The notes: generated by a model not told the origin, from the letters alone. A stretch of 64,000 nt of DNA from Lysobacter gummosus (GCF_001442805.1 NZ_CP011131.1:1550001-1614000), one strand, 5' to 3'; shown: positions 32,965 to 41,479, counted from the first letter of the stretch. Numbers and translations: made by a program.

Positions 32965-33040
32965 GACGGAAGCTCCTTCGCGTCTGGGAGTAGCCGGCGG
33001 TCTGTCCACCGGCGCGTGTGGCCGGGCGGTCCCTGTGGAC

Positions 33041-34096
33041 TTAACCGCGGCCGAGAAAGAATTCGAGGATGTGCAGGTGGTCTTCGAACAATTGCGGGCT
33101 CATCTCCAGCGCTTCGCTGACCGGAATCCAGCGCGCCTTGTCTGCATCGTCGCCGCCGCGCACGGCGGGCAGTTCGCCGGCCGGGAATTCGAAGTGGAAG
33201 GCGTGGGTGATGGTGCGGCCGCGCGCGCTGCGTTCGGGATGGTCGAACACGTGCTCGCCCTTGATCGAACCCTTGAGCACCGGCAGCGGCAGCTTGAGCC
33301 GGGTTTCCTCGCGCAGCTCGCGCAAGCAGGCGTCGAGCACGGTCTCGTCCTGGCCGACGAAGCCGCCCGGCAGGGCCCACAGGCCCTTGCCCGGTTCGGC
33401 GCGACGGCGCACCAGCAGCACGTGGCCGGAATGCACGATCACCGCATCGGTGGTGACGAAGGTCGGCGCATACGGCGCATCGGCCCAGGCGGCGCGGTAC
33501 TGCTCGATGAACCGGTACTCGGCGACCAGCTGGGTGAACGCCGGAGAGCTCTTGCGGAAGGCTTCGAGCATGTCGAACACCGGGCCGGGCACGTTGGCGC
33601 GGATCAGCATCAGGCCGCCGTGGCTGTCGATCTGGTTGGCTTCGAACAGATAGCGGCGCAGCTCGGTCGCCGACAGCGTGGCGGTGTGGCTGACATCGAC
33701 CAGCGGCCACTGCGGGAATTCGCGCAGGTAGTAGCTGGAGGCGTCCTTGTCCATGCCGATCAGGCCGATGCGCGCGTCGGCATCGCCGCCGTCGGCGCGT
33801 ACGGCCTCGGCGACGGTGCGCTGCACGTTGGCGATCCACAGGCTCTCGTTATAGAGGTGATCGCGCAGCGGGCGCACGATCAGCCGGCCGTCGGCGTCGT
33901 TGAGCGCGGCCTGGATCATCACCGCGCGCTCGGCGACGGTGAAGGGGTTCTTGATGGTGCGGGGGGTGTCGGCGGAACCGACCAGGAAGATGACTTTGGC
34001 GGCCTTGGCCAGGCCATGGCGGGCGACGGCGGCGTGACCGTTGTGGAAAGGCTCGAAACGGCCGATGAAAACCAGGTAATCGTATTCGTGTGCCAT
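33041..34096 (-). CDS. nadM: Bifunctional NMN adenylyltransferase / Nudix hydrolase
   Basis: A 351-residue fusion. The N-terminal half is a NadM-type nucleotidyltransferase with VFIGRFEPFHNGH (9-21, HxGH) and SATELRRYLFE; it adenylates NMN to NAD. The C-terminal half is a Nudix domain with the box GFVGQDETVLDACLRELREE followed by TRL, where the usual Gly near its end is Arg. Similar fusions (for example in Synechocystis) hydrolyse ADP-ribose. It is the first gene of the operon with nadV, so nicotinamide goes to NMN and then NAD with cleanup of ADP-ribose. Confidence 0.94.
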   Translation of the reverse strand: MAHEYDYLVFIGRFEPFHNGHAAVARHGLAKAAKVIFLVGSADTPRTIKNPFTVAERAVMIQAALNDADGRLIVRPLRDHLYNESLWIANVQRTVAEAVRADGGDADARIGLIGMDKDASSYYLREFPQWPLVDVSHTATLSATELRRYLFEANQIDSHGGLMLIRANVPGPVFDMLEAFRKSSPAFTQLVAEYRFIEQYRAAWADAPYAPTFVTTDAVIVHSGHVLLVRRRAEPGKGLWALPGGFVGQDETVLDACLRELREETRLKLPLPVLKGSIKGEHVFDHPERSARGRTITHAFHFEFPAGELPAVRGGDDADKARWIPVSEALEMSPQLFEDHLHILEFFLGRG

Positions 34097-34218
34097 GAGA
34101 ATCCCTCACGGAGTTGATGTCGCCATCGGTCTGTCCGTTGGCGTATGGGAAATGCTACGCCGATGGTTTGTGTCGTCAAGTGCTGGTTGTCGTCGCGTTT
34201 GCGGGGTCGGCTTGGGGG

Positions 34219-34297
34219 AGGAACGAGTTCAGAGGAGTGAGGAGTGAGTAAAGGCAGGCTCACCCCACTCACTCCTCACTCCTCTGAACTCGTTCCT
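34219..34297. repeat. Perfect 31-bp inverted repeat
   Basis: Arms 34219-34249 and 34267-34297 are exact inverted copies (31 of 31) around a 17-base loop; the arms contain GAACGAGTTCAGAGG and GAGTGAGGAGTGAG. No T-run follows. It lies between nadM and the rightward gene at 34333, i.e. between divergent starts, which is unusual for a terminator. Confidence 0.92.
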
Positions 34298-34332
34298 GCG
34301 CATACTGTCCGCGACACAGGGGGAGGATGCGA

Positions 34333-35328
34333 ATGGCGATGATCGTTCCGGAGTTCTGGGCGGAGGGGCGGGTCAGCGAGCAGTTCGGGCGGGGGCATGT
34401 CTCCGGGCGGTATTCGCTTACGGTGCGTCGCTTCGGTTGGTCCGATTCCAGTCTCGCCGAAGCGCAGGCGATGGCCGATGCGCGCGCCCGCGCCGCGTTC
34501 GACGGCATCCTGGCCGGCGAATCGCTGGCCAAGCGCGATCCGCGGGTGCCTTACGACGCCGAAGGCCTGCCGATTCGCGAGCCCATCGTCGAGCGCGACG
34601 GCGATGTGGTCATCACCCGCAACAGTTACGGCGCACGTTGCTTGAATTCGCCGAACGTATTGTTCGCCGACATCGATTTCGCGCCGCCGCCGTCAGGCTG
34701 GCGCGCCGCTTACTTCTGGATATCGCTGGCGGTCGGCGCGGCGACCGGATTCTGGATCAAGCCGTGGATCGGCGTACTGTCGCTGCTCGCACTGCTGTGG
34801 CTGTTCGCGTTGATCGCCCGCGCCGCCGCGGCGCGGCGCCATCGCACCGAAGGCGGCGGCCTGGAAGCACGCGCGATGGCGCCGGTGCGGGCCTTCGTCG
34901 CGGCGAATCCGGACTGGCATCTGCGGGTCTATCGCACGCCCAACGGTTTTCGCCTGTTGGCCATGCATCGCGTGTTCGATCCGCTGGACCGGAGCGTGCC
35001 GGATTTCTTCCAGGCCATCGGCGCCGATTCGTACTACGCCTTGCTCTGCCAGCGCCAGCATTGCTTCCGCGCGCGGGTCAGTCCGAAACCCTGGCGCATC
35101 GGCATGCGCGAACGCATGCCGCCGCGCACCGGCCTGTGGCCGATCGCGCCCGAGCGCATGCCCGAGCGCGAGCGCTGGGTCGCCGAGTACGAGCGCAAGT
35201 CCGATGCCTACGCCTCGTGCCGCTTCGTTGAAGCCTTGGGCAGTCGCGATTACGTGTCGGAAACGCGAGGGGTGCAGCGGATGCACGATGCGATGTGCCG
35301 AGCCGACCGCGACCTGCCGTTGGCGTGA
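34333..35328 (+). CDS. Hypothetical membrane protein
   Basis: A 331-residue protein. It has two adjacent hydrophobic segments (about 125-165: AAYFWISLAVGAATGFWI and WIGVLSLLALLWLFALIARA) followed by a basic loop and a soluble C-terminal half rich in Arg (WHLRVYRTPNGFRLLAMHRV, SYYALLCQRQHCFRARVSPK). I chose ATG 34333 because GGGAGG ends six bases upstream; the ATG at 34327 touches that site. The family is unknown to me, but the pattern resembles uncharacterised transmembrane proteins found across Xanthomonadaceae. Confidence 0.75.
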   Translation: MAMIVPEFWAEGRVSEQFGRGHVSGRYSLTVRRFGWSDSSLAEAQAMADARARAAFDGILAGESLAKRDPRVPYDAEGLPIREPIVERDGDVVITRNSYGARCLNSPNVLFADIDFAPPPSGWRAAYFWISLAVGAATGFWIKPWIGVLSLLALLWLFALIARAAAARRHRTEGGGLEARAMAPVRAFVAANPDWHLRVYRTPNGFRLLAMHRVFDPLDRSVPDFFQAIGADSYYALLCQRQHCFRARVSPKPWRIGMRERMPPRTGLWPIAPERMPERERWVAEYERKSDAYASCRFVEALGSRDYVSETRGVQRMHDAMCRADRDLPLA

Positions 35329-35428
35329 AGCTGTCGCCGTTCTCAGCGCCCGCGGCCTGATTGGCCTTGTCCAGGCGTGAGCGAGTCGCCCGAAGAACGG
35401 CGGCGCGGCGATGGCCGCGCGAATCGGC

Positions 35429-35653
35429 TCAGCCGGAGACGACCTGAATCGTCGAGCCCTCGCACTCCACCGTCTGCCCCGCGCGGATCTTGCAGGTCTT
35501 GCGCAGCTCGACCTGGCCGTCCACCCGCACCACGCCGCTGGCGACCATGGCCTTGCCGGCACCGCCGCTGTCGCACAGGCCGACCAGCTTGAGCAGTTGA
35601 TTGAGTTCGACGTGGTCGTGGCTGGGGTCGAGTTCGAAACGGATCGGTTGCAT
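35429..35653 (-). CDS. S4-domain RNA-binding protein (YbcJ-like)
   Basis: A 74-residue protein that is almost entirely an S4 domain: IRFELDPSHDHVELNQLLKL, VGLCDSGGAGKAMVASGVVR, VDGQVELRKTCKIRAGQTVE. This matches the small YbcJ-type proteins thought to bind RNA, possibly rRNA. The start gives the typical short form. It converges with the membrane-protein gene to its left and diverges from the enoyl reductase to its right. Confidence 0.88.
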   Translation of the reverse strand: MQPIRFELDPSHDHVELNQLLKLVGLCDSGGAGKAMVASGVVRVDGQVELRKTCKIRAGQTVECEGSTIQVVSG

Positions 35654-35819
35654 GAGGCCGGCAGCTCGTAAGGCAGGGCAGGGTCGCAGCGCTGAGACTT
35701 GGACGCAAGACGTTTGCACTGGCGCGGGCGTACTCTCGGGTATGTACGCGGGGCGGGCGGGTCGGTCGCGATCGGTCCGCCCCGCCGATTCGACTCCACT
35801 ACCCCAGATGAGGACGGCG

Positions 35820-36812
35820 ATGAAGAAGGCCCAGTACGAGCAGCGCGGTCCGGTGCCGCAGGACGTGATCCAGGCGGTGGAGTTCCAGACGCCGCCGCTG
35901 GCCGCCGGGCAGGTGCTGATCGAAGTCCTCGCTTCGCCGATCAATCCCTCCGACGTGCTGACCCTGACCGGCGAGTACGGCCTGCTGCCGCCGCTGCCCG
36001 CGGTCGGCGGCAACGAGGGCGTGGGCCGGATCGCCGAGGTCGGGCCGGAGGTGACGAATCTGAAACCCGGCCAGACCGTGCTGCTGCCGATCCAGGGCGG
36101 CGCCTGGGCCACGCACATGGTCGCCCCGGCCAAGCATCTGATCGCGCTGCCCGACGACGCCGATCCCAAGCAGCTGGCGATGATCACGATCAATCCCCCG
36201 ACCGCGCTGCTGATGCTCAGCGACATCGTCGAGCTGCAGCCGGGCGACTGGGTGATCCAGAACGCGGCCAATTCGGCGGTCGGCACCTACCTGATCCAGC
36301 TGGCCAAGCTGCGCGGGCTGCGCACGATCAATGTGGTGCGGCGCGAATCGGCGGTGGAGGCGGTGCGCGCAGCCGGCGCGGACGTGGTCCTGGTCGATGG
36401 CGAGGACCTGGGCAAGCGCGCCCGCGGGGCGGCGAACAAGGCGCCGATCAAGCTCGGCATCGACGCGGTCGGCGGGCTGGCGACCCAGCACATCGCGCAA
36501 TCGCTGGCCGAGGGCGGGGTGGTGGTCAACTACGGCGCGATGAGCGGCGAGGCCTGTCAGATTTCGCCGGCCTCGTTCGTGTTTCGCGATGTCAGCCTGC
36601 GCGGGTTCTGGCTGTCGCGCTGGTTCCAGACCGCGACCCCGGCGCGGCGCGCGGAAGTGTTCGGCGAGGTCACCAAGCTGATCGCCACCGGCAAGTTGCA
36701 GGCGCGGGTGCAGGCGACCTACGGCCTGGACCAGATCAAGGAAGCGGTGACCGCCGCCGCGGCCGGCGAGCGCGACGGCAAGATCCTGGTCCTGCCGAAC
36801 GGGCCGGTGTGA
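35820..36812 (+). CDS. Trans-2-enoyl thioester reductase-like MDR protein (MECR/ETR type)
   Basis: A 330-residue medium-chain reductase. VLIEVLASPINPSDVLTLTG, LPAVGGNEGVGRIAEVGPEV and the Rossmann segment NAANSAVGTYLIQLAKLRGL are typical of the MECR/ETR1 group, which reduces 2-enoyl-ACP or -CoA with NADPH; FWLSRWF near 265 is also characteristic. No zinc ligands are seen. Start at ATG 35820 with GAGG seven bases upstream, inside a longer open frame. It may help fatty-acid synthesis or detoxify enals and quinones. Confidence 0.85.
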   Translation: MKKAQYEQRGPVPQDVIQAVEFQTPPLAAGQVLIEVLASPINPSDVLTLTGEYGLLPPLPAVGGNEGVGRIAEVGPEVTNLKPGQTVLLPIQGGAWATHMVAPAKHLIALPDDADPKQLAMITINPPTALLMLSDIVELQPGDWVIQNAANSAVGTYLIQLAKLRGLRTINVVRRESAVEAVRAAGADVVLVDGEDLGKRARGAANKAPIKLGIDAVGGLATQHIAQSLAEGGVVVNYGAMSGEACQISPASFVFRDVSLRGFWLSRWFQTATPARRAEVFGEVTKLIATGKLQARVQATYGLDQIKEAVTAAAAGERDGKILVLPNGPV

Positions 36813-36822
36813 GGGCAGAACC

Positions 36823-36855
36823 TTTGTAGGAGGGCTTCAGCCCCGGTGCTCTTCG
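36823..36855. repeat. Family B REP-like element (single half)
   Basis: TTTGTAGGAGGGCTTCAGCC followed by CCGGTGCTCTTCG, one arm of the B unit with small changes. The facing arm is reduced to the degenerate AAAGCATCGACATTGAAAGC at 36893-36912. It lies between the reductase and MAPEG genes. Confidence 0.7.
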
Positions 36856-36938
36856 CTCCGATCGCACCGCCATGCGGTGTGAGCCGACGGCAAAGCATCG
36901 ACATTGAAAGCCTTCGCAAGAGGAGGATCGCCAGGCCC

Positions 36939-37328
36939 ATGAACACCGAACTGCAAATGCTGGCTTGGTCGATCGCCCTGGGCATCGTCCAACTGCTGAC
37001 CGCCGCCGCCTTCATGACCGCCCAGCGCGGCATGCACTGGAATGCCGGCGCCCGCGACGGCACGCCCGAACCCTTGACCGGCATGGCCGCGCGCCTGGAC
37101 CGGGCCTGGCGCAACTTCATGGAGACCTTCCCGTTCTTTGCCGCCGCGGTGTTGGCGGTGACCCTGAGCGGTCGCGGCAACGACGCCACCGCGCTCGGCG
37201 CGCAGGTGTATTTCTGGGCGCGGCTGGCCTATGTGCCGGTGTACGCCGCGGGAATTCCTTATTTGCGCACCGCGATCTGGGCCGCGGCGCTGTGGGGCGT
37301 GCTGCAAATGTTGTGGGCGTTGCTTTAG
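36939..37328 (+). CDS. MAPEG family membrane protein
   Basis: A 129-residue protein with four membrane segments. RGMHWNAGARDGTPEPLTGM, RLDRAWRNFMETFPFFAAAV and YFWARLAYVPVYAAGIPYLR are the conserved MAPEG elements (membrane-associated eicosanoid and glutathione metabolism). Bacterial members may be glutathione transferases or peroxidases; the substrate is unknown. AGGAGG lies 12 bases before the ATG, slightly far. It converges with the GIY-YIG gene two bases away. Confidence 0.9.
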   Translation: MNTELQMLAWSIALGIVQLLTAAAFMTAQRGMHWNAGARDGTPEPLTGMAARLDRAWRNFMETFPFFAAAVLAVTLSGRGNDATALGAQVYFWARLAYVPVYAAGIPYLRTAIWAAALWGVLQMLWALL

Positions 37329-37330
37329 GT

Positions 37331-37654
37331 TCACACGGACGCGGTGTCCGCCTGAACCGGTTCGCCTGGTGCGTCCGCGCTCGCCTCGGCGGCCGCCGCG
37401 ACGACGGCCGCGTCGGCGCACAAGGCCCGTTTGGCCGACGCCGTCAGTTGTTTGATCGCATACTCGGCGCGCAGGGCCGAAGACCGGTCGGGGTGGGGGA
37501 ATCGGGCAAGAAGCTGTGCTGGCGGGTGTGAGCGCGTGTAACGCGCGCCCTTGCCGGCGACGTGTTCGGCGTAACGGCGCTCCACATCGACGGCAATGCC
37601 GGTGTAGAGACTGCCGTCGCGGCATTCGATGACATAGACGAACCAGGGCGACAT
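37331..37654 (-). CDS. GIY-YIG nuclease superfamily protein (UPF0213)
   Basis: A 107-residue protein. WFVYVIECRDGSLYTGIAVD (the GIY-YIG strands as VYV...YTG), then RRYAEHVAGKGARYTRSH with the conserved Arg, and ALRAEYAIKQLTASAKRAL. These small single-domain GIY-YIG proteins are widespread and of unclear role in DNA repair. The C-terminal 25 residues are Ala-rich and not part of the domain. Confidence 0.92.
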   Translation of the reverse strand: MSPWFVYVIECRDGSLYTGIAVDVERRYAEHVAGKGARYTRSHPPAQLLARFPHPDRSSALRAEYAIKQLTASAKRALCADAAVVAAAAEASADAPGEPVQADTASV

Positions 37655-37810
37655 GGCACTAGCCTAGCGGCTGAACGCCTTGGGCGCAGCGTGGTCCAAG
37701 AGGTAGCGTTTGTTGCGAATCCCGCCGTTCATCACAACCATACGCACACGAACGTCATTGCCTAGTCTTGTCGGGCTCACCACAATGAGCCTCCTTCCAG
37801 GAGTTGCCGC

Positions 37811-38842
37811 TTGAACGCCGACGCCGAATCGCAAACCTCCGTTGCCAACCTGCGTCAGCTTTGCGCGCGTTTCGCCAAGCCTCAACTCGGACGGGCCGTC
37901 TGGCAGCTCATCAACACGCTGGTTCCCTTCGCCGCGATGTGGGCGCTGATGGCCTGGAGCGTGATCGGCCACTGGGGCTACGGCTGGACCTTGCTGATGG
38001 CGCTGCCGACCGCCGGCCTGTACGTGCGCACCTTCATCATCCAGCACGACTGCGGGCACGGCTCGTTCTTCGCCAGCAGCCGCGCCAACGACATGGTCGG
38101 GCGCTGCCTGGGCCTGGTGACCTTGTTCCCGTATGGCTACTGGAAGAAGACCCACGCCATCCACCACGGCACCTCGGGCAACCTCGACCGCCGCGAGATG
38201 GGCGACATCGAGACCCTGACCGTCGCCGAATACCGCGCGCGCTCCTGGCTCGGCCGCCTGAGCTATCGCCTGTACCGCAGCATCCCGGTGCTGCTGGGCG
38301 TCGGCCCGGTGTACCAGTTCGTGATCAAGCATCGTTTCCCGTTCGACCTGCCCTTCACCTGGAAGCGCGAGTGGGCGAGCGTGCTGTTCAACAACCTCGC
38401 GCTGGCGGTGACCATCCTGGCGATGGGCTTCGCCATCGGCTGGCACACGGTGTTCATGGTGCATCTGCCGATCGTGCTGTTCGCCGGCGCCGCCGGCGTA
38501 TGGCTGTTCTACGTGCAGCACACCTTCGAAGACGCCTACTGGACCCGCAAGGGCGAGTGGGACTCGCACGAGGCGGCGATCGCGGGCAGCTCCTACTACG
38601 ACCTGCCGGGCATCGTGCATTGGTTCACCGGCAACATCGGCTACCACCACATCCACCATCTGGCCAGCCGCATTCCCAACTACCGTCTGCGCGAGGCCTT
38701 CGAATCCAGCCCGCTGCTGCAGGCCGCGCCGCGGCTGACCATGTGGTCCAGCCTCAAGTGCGCGCGCATGAAGCTGTGGGATGAGGAATTGCAGCGGATG
38801 GTGGGCTTCCCAAAAAAGCAGCCCAAGTGCGCCAGCGCTTGA
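37811..38842 (+). CDS. Membrane fatty acid desaturase (Delta-12/Delta-9 acyl-lipid type)
   Basis: A 343-residue integral membrane di-iron enzyme. The three histidine boxes are present: QHDCGHGSFF (His79, His83), HAIHHG (His115, 118, 119) and GYHHIHHLASRIPNYRL near 280. Between them lie four hydrophobic segments. The overall pattern matches acyl-lipid desaturases of the Bacillus Des / DesA group, which add a double bond to membrane lipids and adjust fluidity. The start is TTG, with CAGGAG seven bases upstream; no better ATG exists. Confidence 0.9.
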   Translation: MNADAESQTSVANLRQLCARFAKPQLGRAVWQLINTLVPFAAMWALMAWSVIGHWGYGWTLLMALPTAGLYVRTFIIQHDCGHGSFFASSRANDMVGRCLGLVTLFPYGYWKKTHAIHHGTSGNLDRREMGDIETLTVAEYRARSWLGRLSYRLYRSIPVLLGVGPVYQFVIKHRFPFDLPFTWKREWASVLFNNLALAVTILAMGFAIGWHTVFMVHLPIVLFAGAAGVWLFYVQHTFEDAYWTRKGEWDSHEAAIAGSSYYDLPGIVHWFTGNIGYHHIHHLASRIPNYRLREAFESSPLLQAAPRLTMWSSLKCARMKLWDEELQRMVGFPKKQPKCASA

Positions 38843-38845
38843 CCC

Positions 38846-38945
38846 AATCCCCCTCTCCCGCTGGCGGGGTGAGCGGACGCGGCTTGCGAGCCATCGGCTC
38901 GCGCGTCCGCGAACGCCCAAACGCTATGCGTTTGGGCCGGGAGGG
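38846..38945. repeat. Hairpin-rich intergenic element after the desaturase
   Basis: GCGGACGC (38873-38880), GCGAGCC, GGCTCGC and GCGTCCGC (to 38910) form a long stem with a 5-base bulge; a second hairpin, CCCAAACGC-TAT-GCGTTTGGG, is at 38916-38936. It begins with CCCCCTCTCCCGC, the start of the family C arm. Probably the end of the desaturase transcript. Confidence 0.75.
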
Positions 38946-39041
38946 CGAGGTACTCCGAGCCATTGACGGCCTTGCAGTCGCCTGAATGTCGCCGGCTCGC
39001 TACCCTAATTGCGTCCGGCCGTCACCCATCCCGCACGACAA

Positions 39042-39057
39042 TTAGCATTTTAGTTAA
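39042..39057 (+). promoter_or_regulatory. ArsR-box candidate upstream of arsR
   Basis: TTAGCATTTTAGTTAA, 65-80 bases before the ArsR-family gene, in an AT-rich island (39031-39072). The same box, TTAGCAAATTAGTTAA, occurs before the leftward desaturase operon at 41543-41558 (14 of 16 identical). Likely operator for the ArsR regulator. Confidence 0.6.
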
Positions 39058-39122
39058 ATAAGCATCACTATACCCGCACCCGCGCCGATCCCCGGCGCCC
39101 AGCCCGACCGCGGCGGTGCCCC

Positions 39123-39437
39123 ATGATGCAGGACAAGATCTTCGAAGCCCTGGCTTCCTCGCCGCGACGGCAGATCCTGGCCTTCCTGTCCGAACGCGAG
39201 CTCAGCGCCGGCGACATCGCCGCGCGCTTCGAGATGAGCGCGCCGGCGATCTCGCGCCACCTGTCGGTATTGGTCAACGCCGGCCTGATCAGCAGCGAGC
39301 GCCGCGGCCAGTTCGTGGTCTACAAGCTGGTGCCGGACAACCTGGTCAACACCCTGAGCCAGTTCGCCTTCGAGATCTGCCCGGTCGGCGGCCCGCTCAA
39401 GCGCGAAAGCCGGCGCGCCAAGAAGGCGGCCGGCTGA
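39123..39437 (+). CDS. ArsR family transcriptional regulator
   Basis: A 104-residue winged helix-turn-helix repressor: IFEALASSPRRQILAFLSER, SAGDIAARFEMSAPAISRHL, SVLVNAGLISSERRGQFVVY. The metal-binding cysteine box of arsenic sensors is missing; only one Cys (ICPVGG) near the end is present, so it resembles the SdpR/autoregulator-type group that often controls lipid or SRPBCC genes. It converges with the SRPBCC membrane protein gene (18 bases apart). A box shared with the desaturase promoter suggests that it controls that operon. Confidence 0.92.
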   Translation: MMQDKIFEALASSPRRQILAFLSERELSAGDIAARFEMSAPAISRHLSVLVNAGLISSERRGQFVVYKLVPDNLVNTLSQFAFEICPVGGPLKRESRRAKKAAG

Positions 39438-39455
39438 TTCGCTCGCCGCGCGCGC

Positions 39456-40505
39456 TCAGACGGCCGATGCCGGCGCCTCGGCGCGATGGCGATAGAACTC
39501 CAGGATCACTTCGCTGAAATTGCCGATCAGCCAATCCGCCAGCGGCACCGTGTACCAGTTGAAGCCGGTGCTGACCCGATAGTCCATGCGGATGCTCAAC
39601 TCGGTGGCGTCGCCGCGCGGCGTCAGGGTGTAGCGCGTGTCGAGCAGATCGAAGTAGTCGCCGCCGATGCGGACATGATCGTCGAGCGCGCCGGCCGGCA
39701 CCGAGTCTTCTTCGAACTTGTATTGCCAGTGCACGTAGCGCTGCGGGCTCCAGTCGGCCGACATCTGCCGGAAGTGGATGCCCTTGCCCATGCGCACCTC
39801 GCGGACCAGGCCGGTCGGGGTCTGATGGGTGAGTCCAGCCAGCGGCGTGGGCACGCCGATGCGGTACATCCAGGCGCGATCGACTTCGTCCGCGCGGATG
39901 TGGTCGGCGTCGAGCAGATTGCGCCAGACCTGGGCCGGAGTGGCCTGGATCAGCACGCGACGCTCGACGTGTTCGTAGCGCCGCGGCTGCTCGCCGCCGA
40001 CGCCCAGCATCGCCAGCACCACCGGCAAGGCCACGAAGCTGTAGGCGGTGGGCGCTTTGGGCCCGCGAAACGTGCGATAGAGCGCGCCCATGATCACCCC
40101 GCCGACCGCGCCCATGACCGCGAACAGCGGCAGAATCAGAATCACGCAGATCCAGCCTTCCCACAGCAGCGCCATGCTGCCGAGCACGCACAGCGATACG
40201 CTCAGCATCGGCATGAAGAAGTGGTACCTCGCCGTGCGCGGCCGGATTTCCTCCGCCAGATAGACGGTGAATGCGCCGATTGCGAACGGAGCCAGCAGGA
40301 TGAAGATCCAGACCATGGCCGCGAAATCGCTGCCGGGGTTGCCGTTGAAGATCCCGCGCAGGATCAGGCCGATCAAGGCGCCGCCCACGATCGGCCAGCC
40401 GGCCATGAAGGCTTTTTCCATCCGGCTGGAGCGTTCGCGCGGCGGCTTGGGTTTCGCCGAGGGAAGCGGCGGCGGAGTCGGGGGGCTGTCAGGAATTTTG
40501 CTCAT
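39456..40505 (-). CDS. Membrane protein with C-terminal SRPBCC domain
   Basis: A 349-residue protein. Residues 1-30 are Pro/Lys-rich and cytosolic; about 35-175 contain four or five membrane helices (FMAGWPIVGGALIGLILRGI, AAMVWIFILLAPFAIGAFTV, MLSVSLCVLGSMALLWEGW, VILILPLFAVMGAVGGVIMG). After YEHVERRVLIQATPAQVWRN the rest matches the SRPBCC/polyketide-cyclase-like fold. Its ATG overlaps the stop of the desaturase gene (ATGA), so the two are cotranslated. A role in presenting lipid or sterol-like ligands near the membrane is possible but unproven. Confidence 0.8.
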   Translation of the reverse strand: MSKIPDSPPTPPPLPSAKPKPPRERSSRMEKAFMAGWPIVGGALIGLILRGIFNGNPGSDFAAMVWIFILLAPFAIGAFTVYLAEEIRPRTARYHFFMPMLSVSLCVLGSMALLWEGWICVILILPLFAVMGAVGGVIMGALYRTFRGPKAPTAYSFVALPVVLAMLGVGGEQPRRYEHVERRVLIQATPAQVWRNLLDADHIRADEVDRAWMYRIGVPTPLAGLTHQTPTGLVREVRMGKGIHFRQMSADWSPQRYVHWQYKFEEDSVPAGALDDHVRIGGDYFDLLDTRYTLTPRGDATELSIRMDYRVSTGFNWYTVPLADWLIGNFSEVILEFYRHRAEAPASAV

Positions 40506-41479
40506 GGCGCGGCCAGCGTAGCGTTTGCGTGCGCATGCCGCGCTGGCGATTGCGGCTCCAGGCGATGCAGTTCCTCGCGCGGCGGCAGATCTTCCGGCAA
40601 GCGCAGATCGCGCACCAGTCCGACTCGCGCGCAAGCGCGCAGAAACCACCAGCCCGGATCCCATTCGCCCGCATACAGGCCGAGCCTGGACGAACCGGGA
40701 AACGCGTGATGGTTGTTATGCCAGCACTCGCCCATGGTCAGCAGCGACATGAAGCGCACGTTGCGGCCCTGCACCGCGGCGCCGCGCACCTCGTGATGCA
40801 TGCCGCCGTGGTTGTGGGCGAAGTAGCCGACCAGCCAATGCCCGAACACGCCCGCGGTCACCCGTGCGCACACGCCCCAGAACACCCAGCCCCAGCCGCC
40901 GATGGCGAAGAACGCCAGCGCCCACGGCAGGTGCTGCAGCATCCAGGTGCGTTGCAGGAAGCGATAGAAACGGTCGTCGGCGATGCGCGCTTCGATGCGG
41001 ATCTGCGGCGGATCGAGCAGATGCAGTTGGCAGTGCAACTGCCACCATGCGTCGATCGCGAACGGCTGGCGATGGCTGAGGTAGTCGTGGCAGGCGGGCA
41101 GGCGCTGGGCGTAGTCGCGCAGATCGTGGGTGCGCACCAGCCCGATCGGCCCGGCCAGGCCGACCTGCACGCCGCAATACACCAGCAGGTATTCCAGCCA
41201 TTTCGGGCAGGCGAAGCTGTCGTGGATCAGCTTGCGGTGCATGCCGACCGAATGGCCGAGCAGCAGCACCAGCGCGGTGGAGACCACGAACAGCGCGAAC
41301 GCCGCCCAGGTGAAGCTCAGCGCGCCGCCGACGACCGCGCCGAGCGCCATGCCGCTGAACCACAGCGAGCGCACCGGTTCCCAGGCGACCAGGCCGTGGC
41401 TGACGCTGCGCAGCGAGGCCGCCTGATCGGCCAGGGACTGGACGCGATGCGACTTCAGGCTTTCGGGTAATGCGTTCAT
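40502..41479 (-). CDS. Acyl-CoA desaturase (stearoyl-CoA Delta-9 type)
   Basis: A 325-residue membrane enzyme. Histidine-rich elements are GHSVGMHRKLIHDSF (His76, His81, His86), RTHDLRDYAQ and ECWHNNHHAFPGSSRLGL near 260, matching the acyl-CoA Delta-9 desaturase class; the middle box is HDLRDYAQ instead of the usual HxxHH and deserves a check. Hydrophobic segments are at about 38-75 and 180-215. The start has AGGGAGAGG close upstream. It heads an operon with the SRPBCC membrane protein and carries an ArsR-box 64-79 bases upstream. Confidence 0.87.
   Translation of the reverse strand: MNALPESLKSHRVQSLADQAASLRSVSHGLVAWEPVRSLWFSGMALGAVVGGALSFTWAAFALFVVSTALVLLLGHSVGMHRKLIHDSFACPKWLEYLLVYCGVQVGLAGPIGLVRTHDLRDYAQRLPACHDYLSHRQPFAIDAWWQLHCQLHLLDPPQIRIEARIADDRFYRFLQRTWMLQHLPWALAFFAIGGWGWVFWGVCARVTAGVFGHWLVGYFAHNHGGMHHEVRGAAVQGRNVRFMSLLTMGECWHNNHHAFPGSSRLGLYAGEWDPGWWFLRACARVGLVRDLRLPEDLPPREELHRLEPQSPARHAHANATLAAP

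Noticed and set aside
35808..35819. Earlier start for the enoyl reductase at ATG 35808
   Set aside because: GAGG of its own sequence is placed correctly for the ATG at 35820, and family members start at that point.
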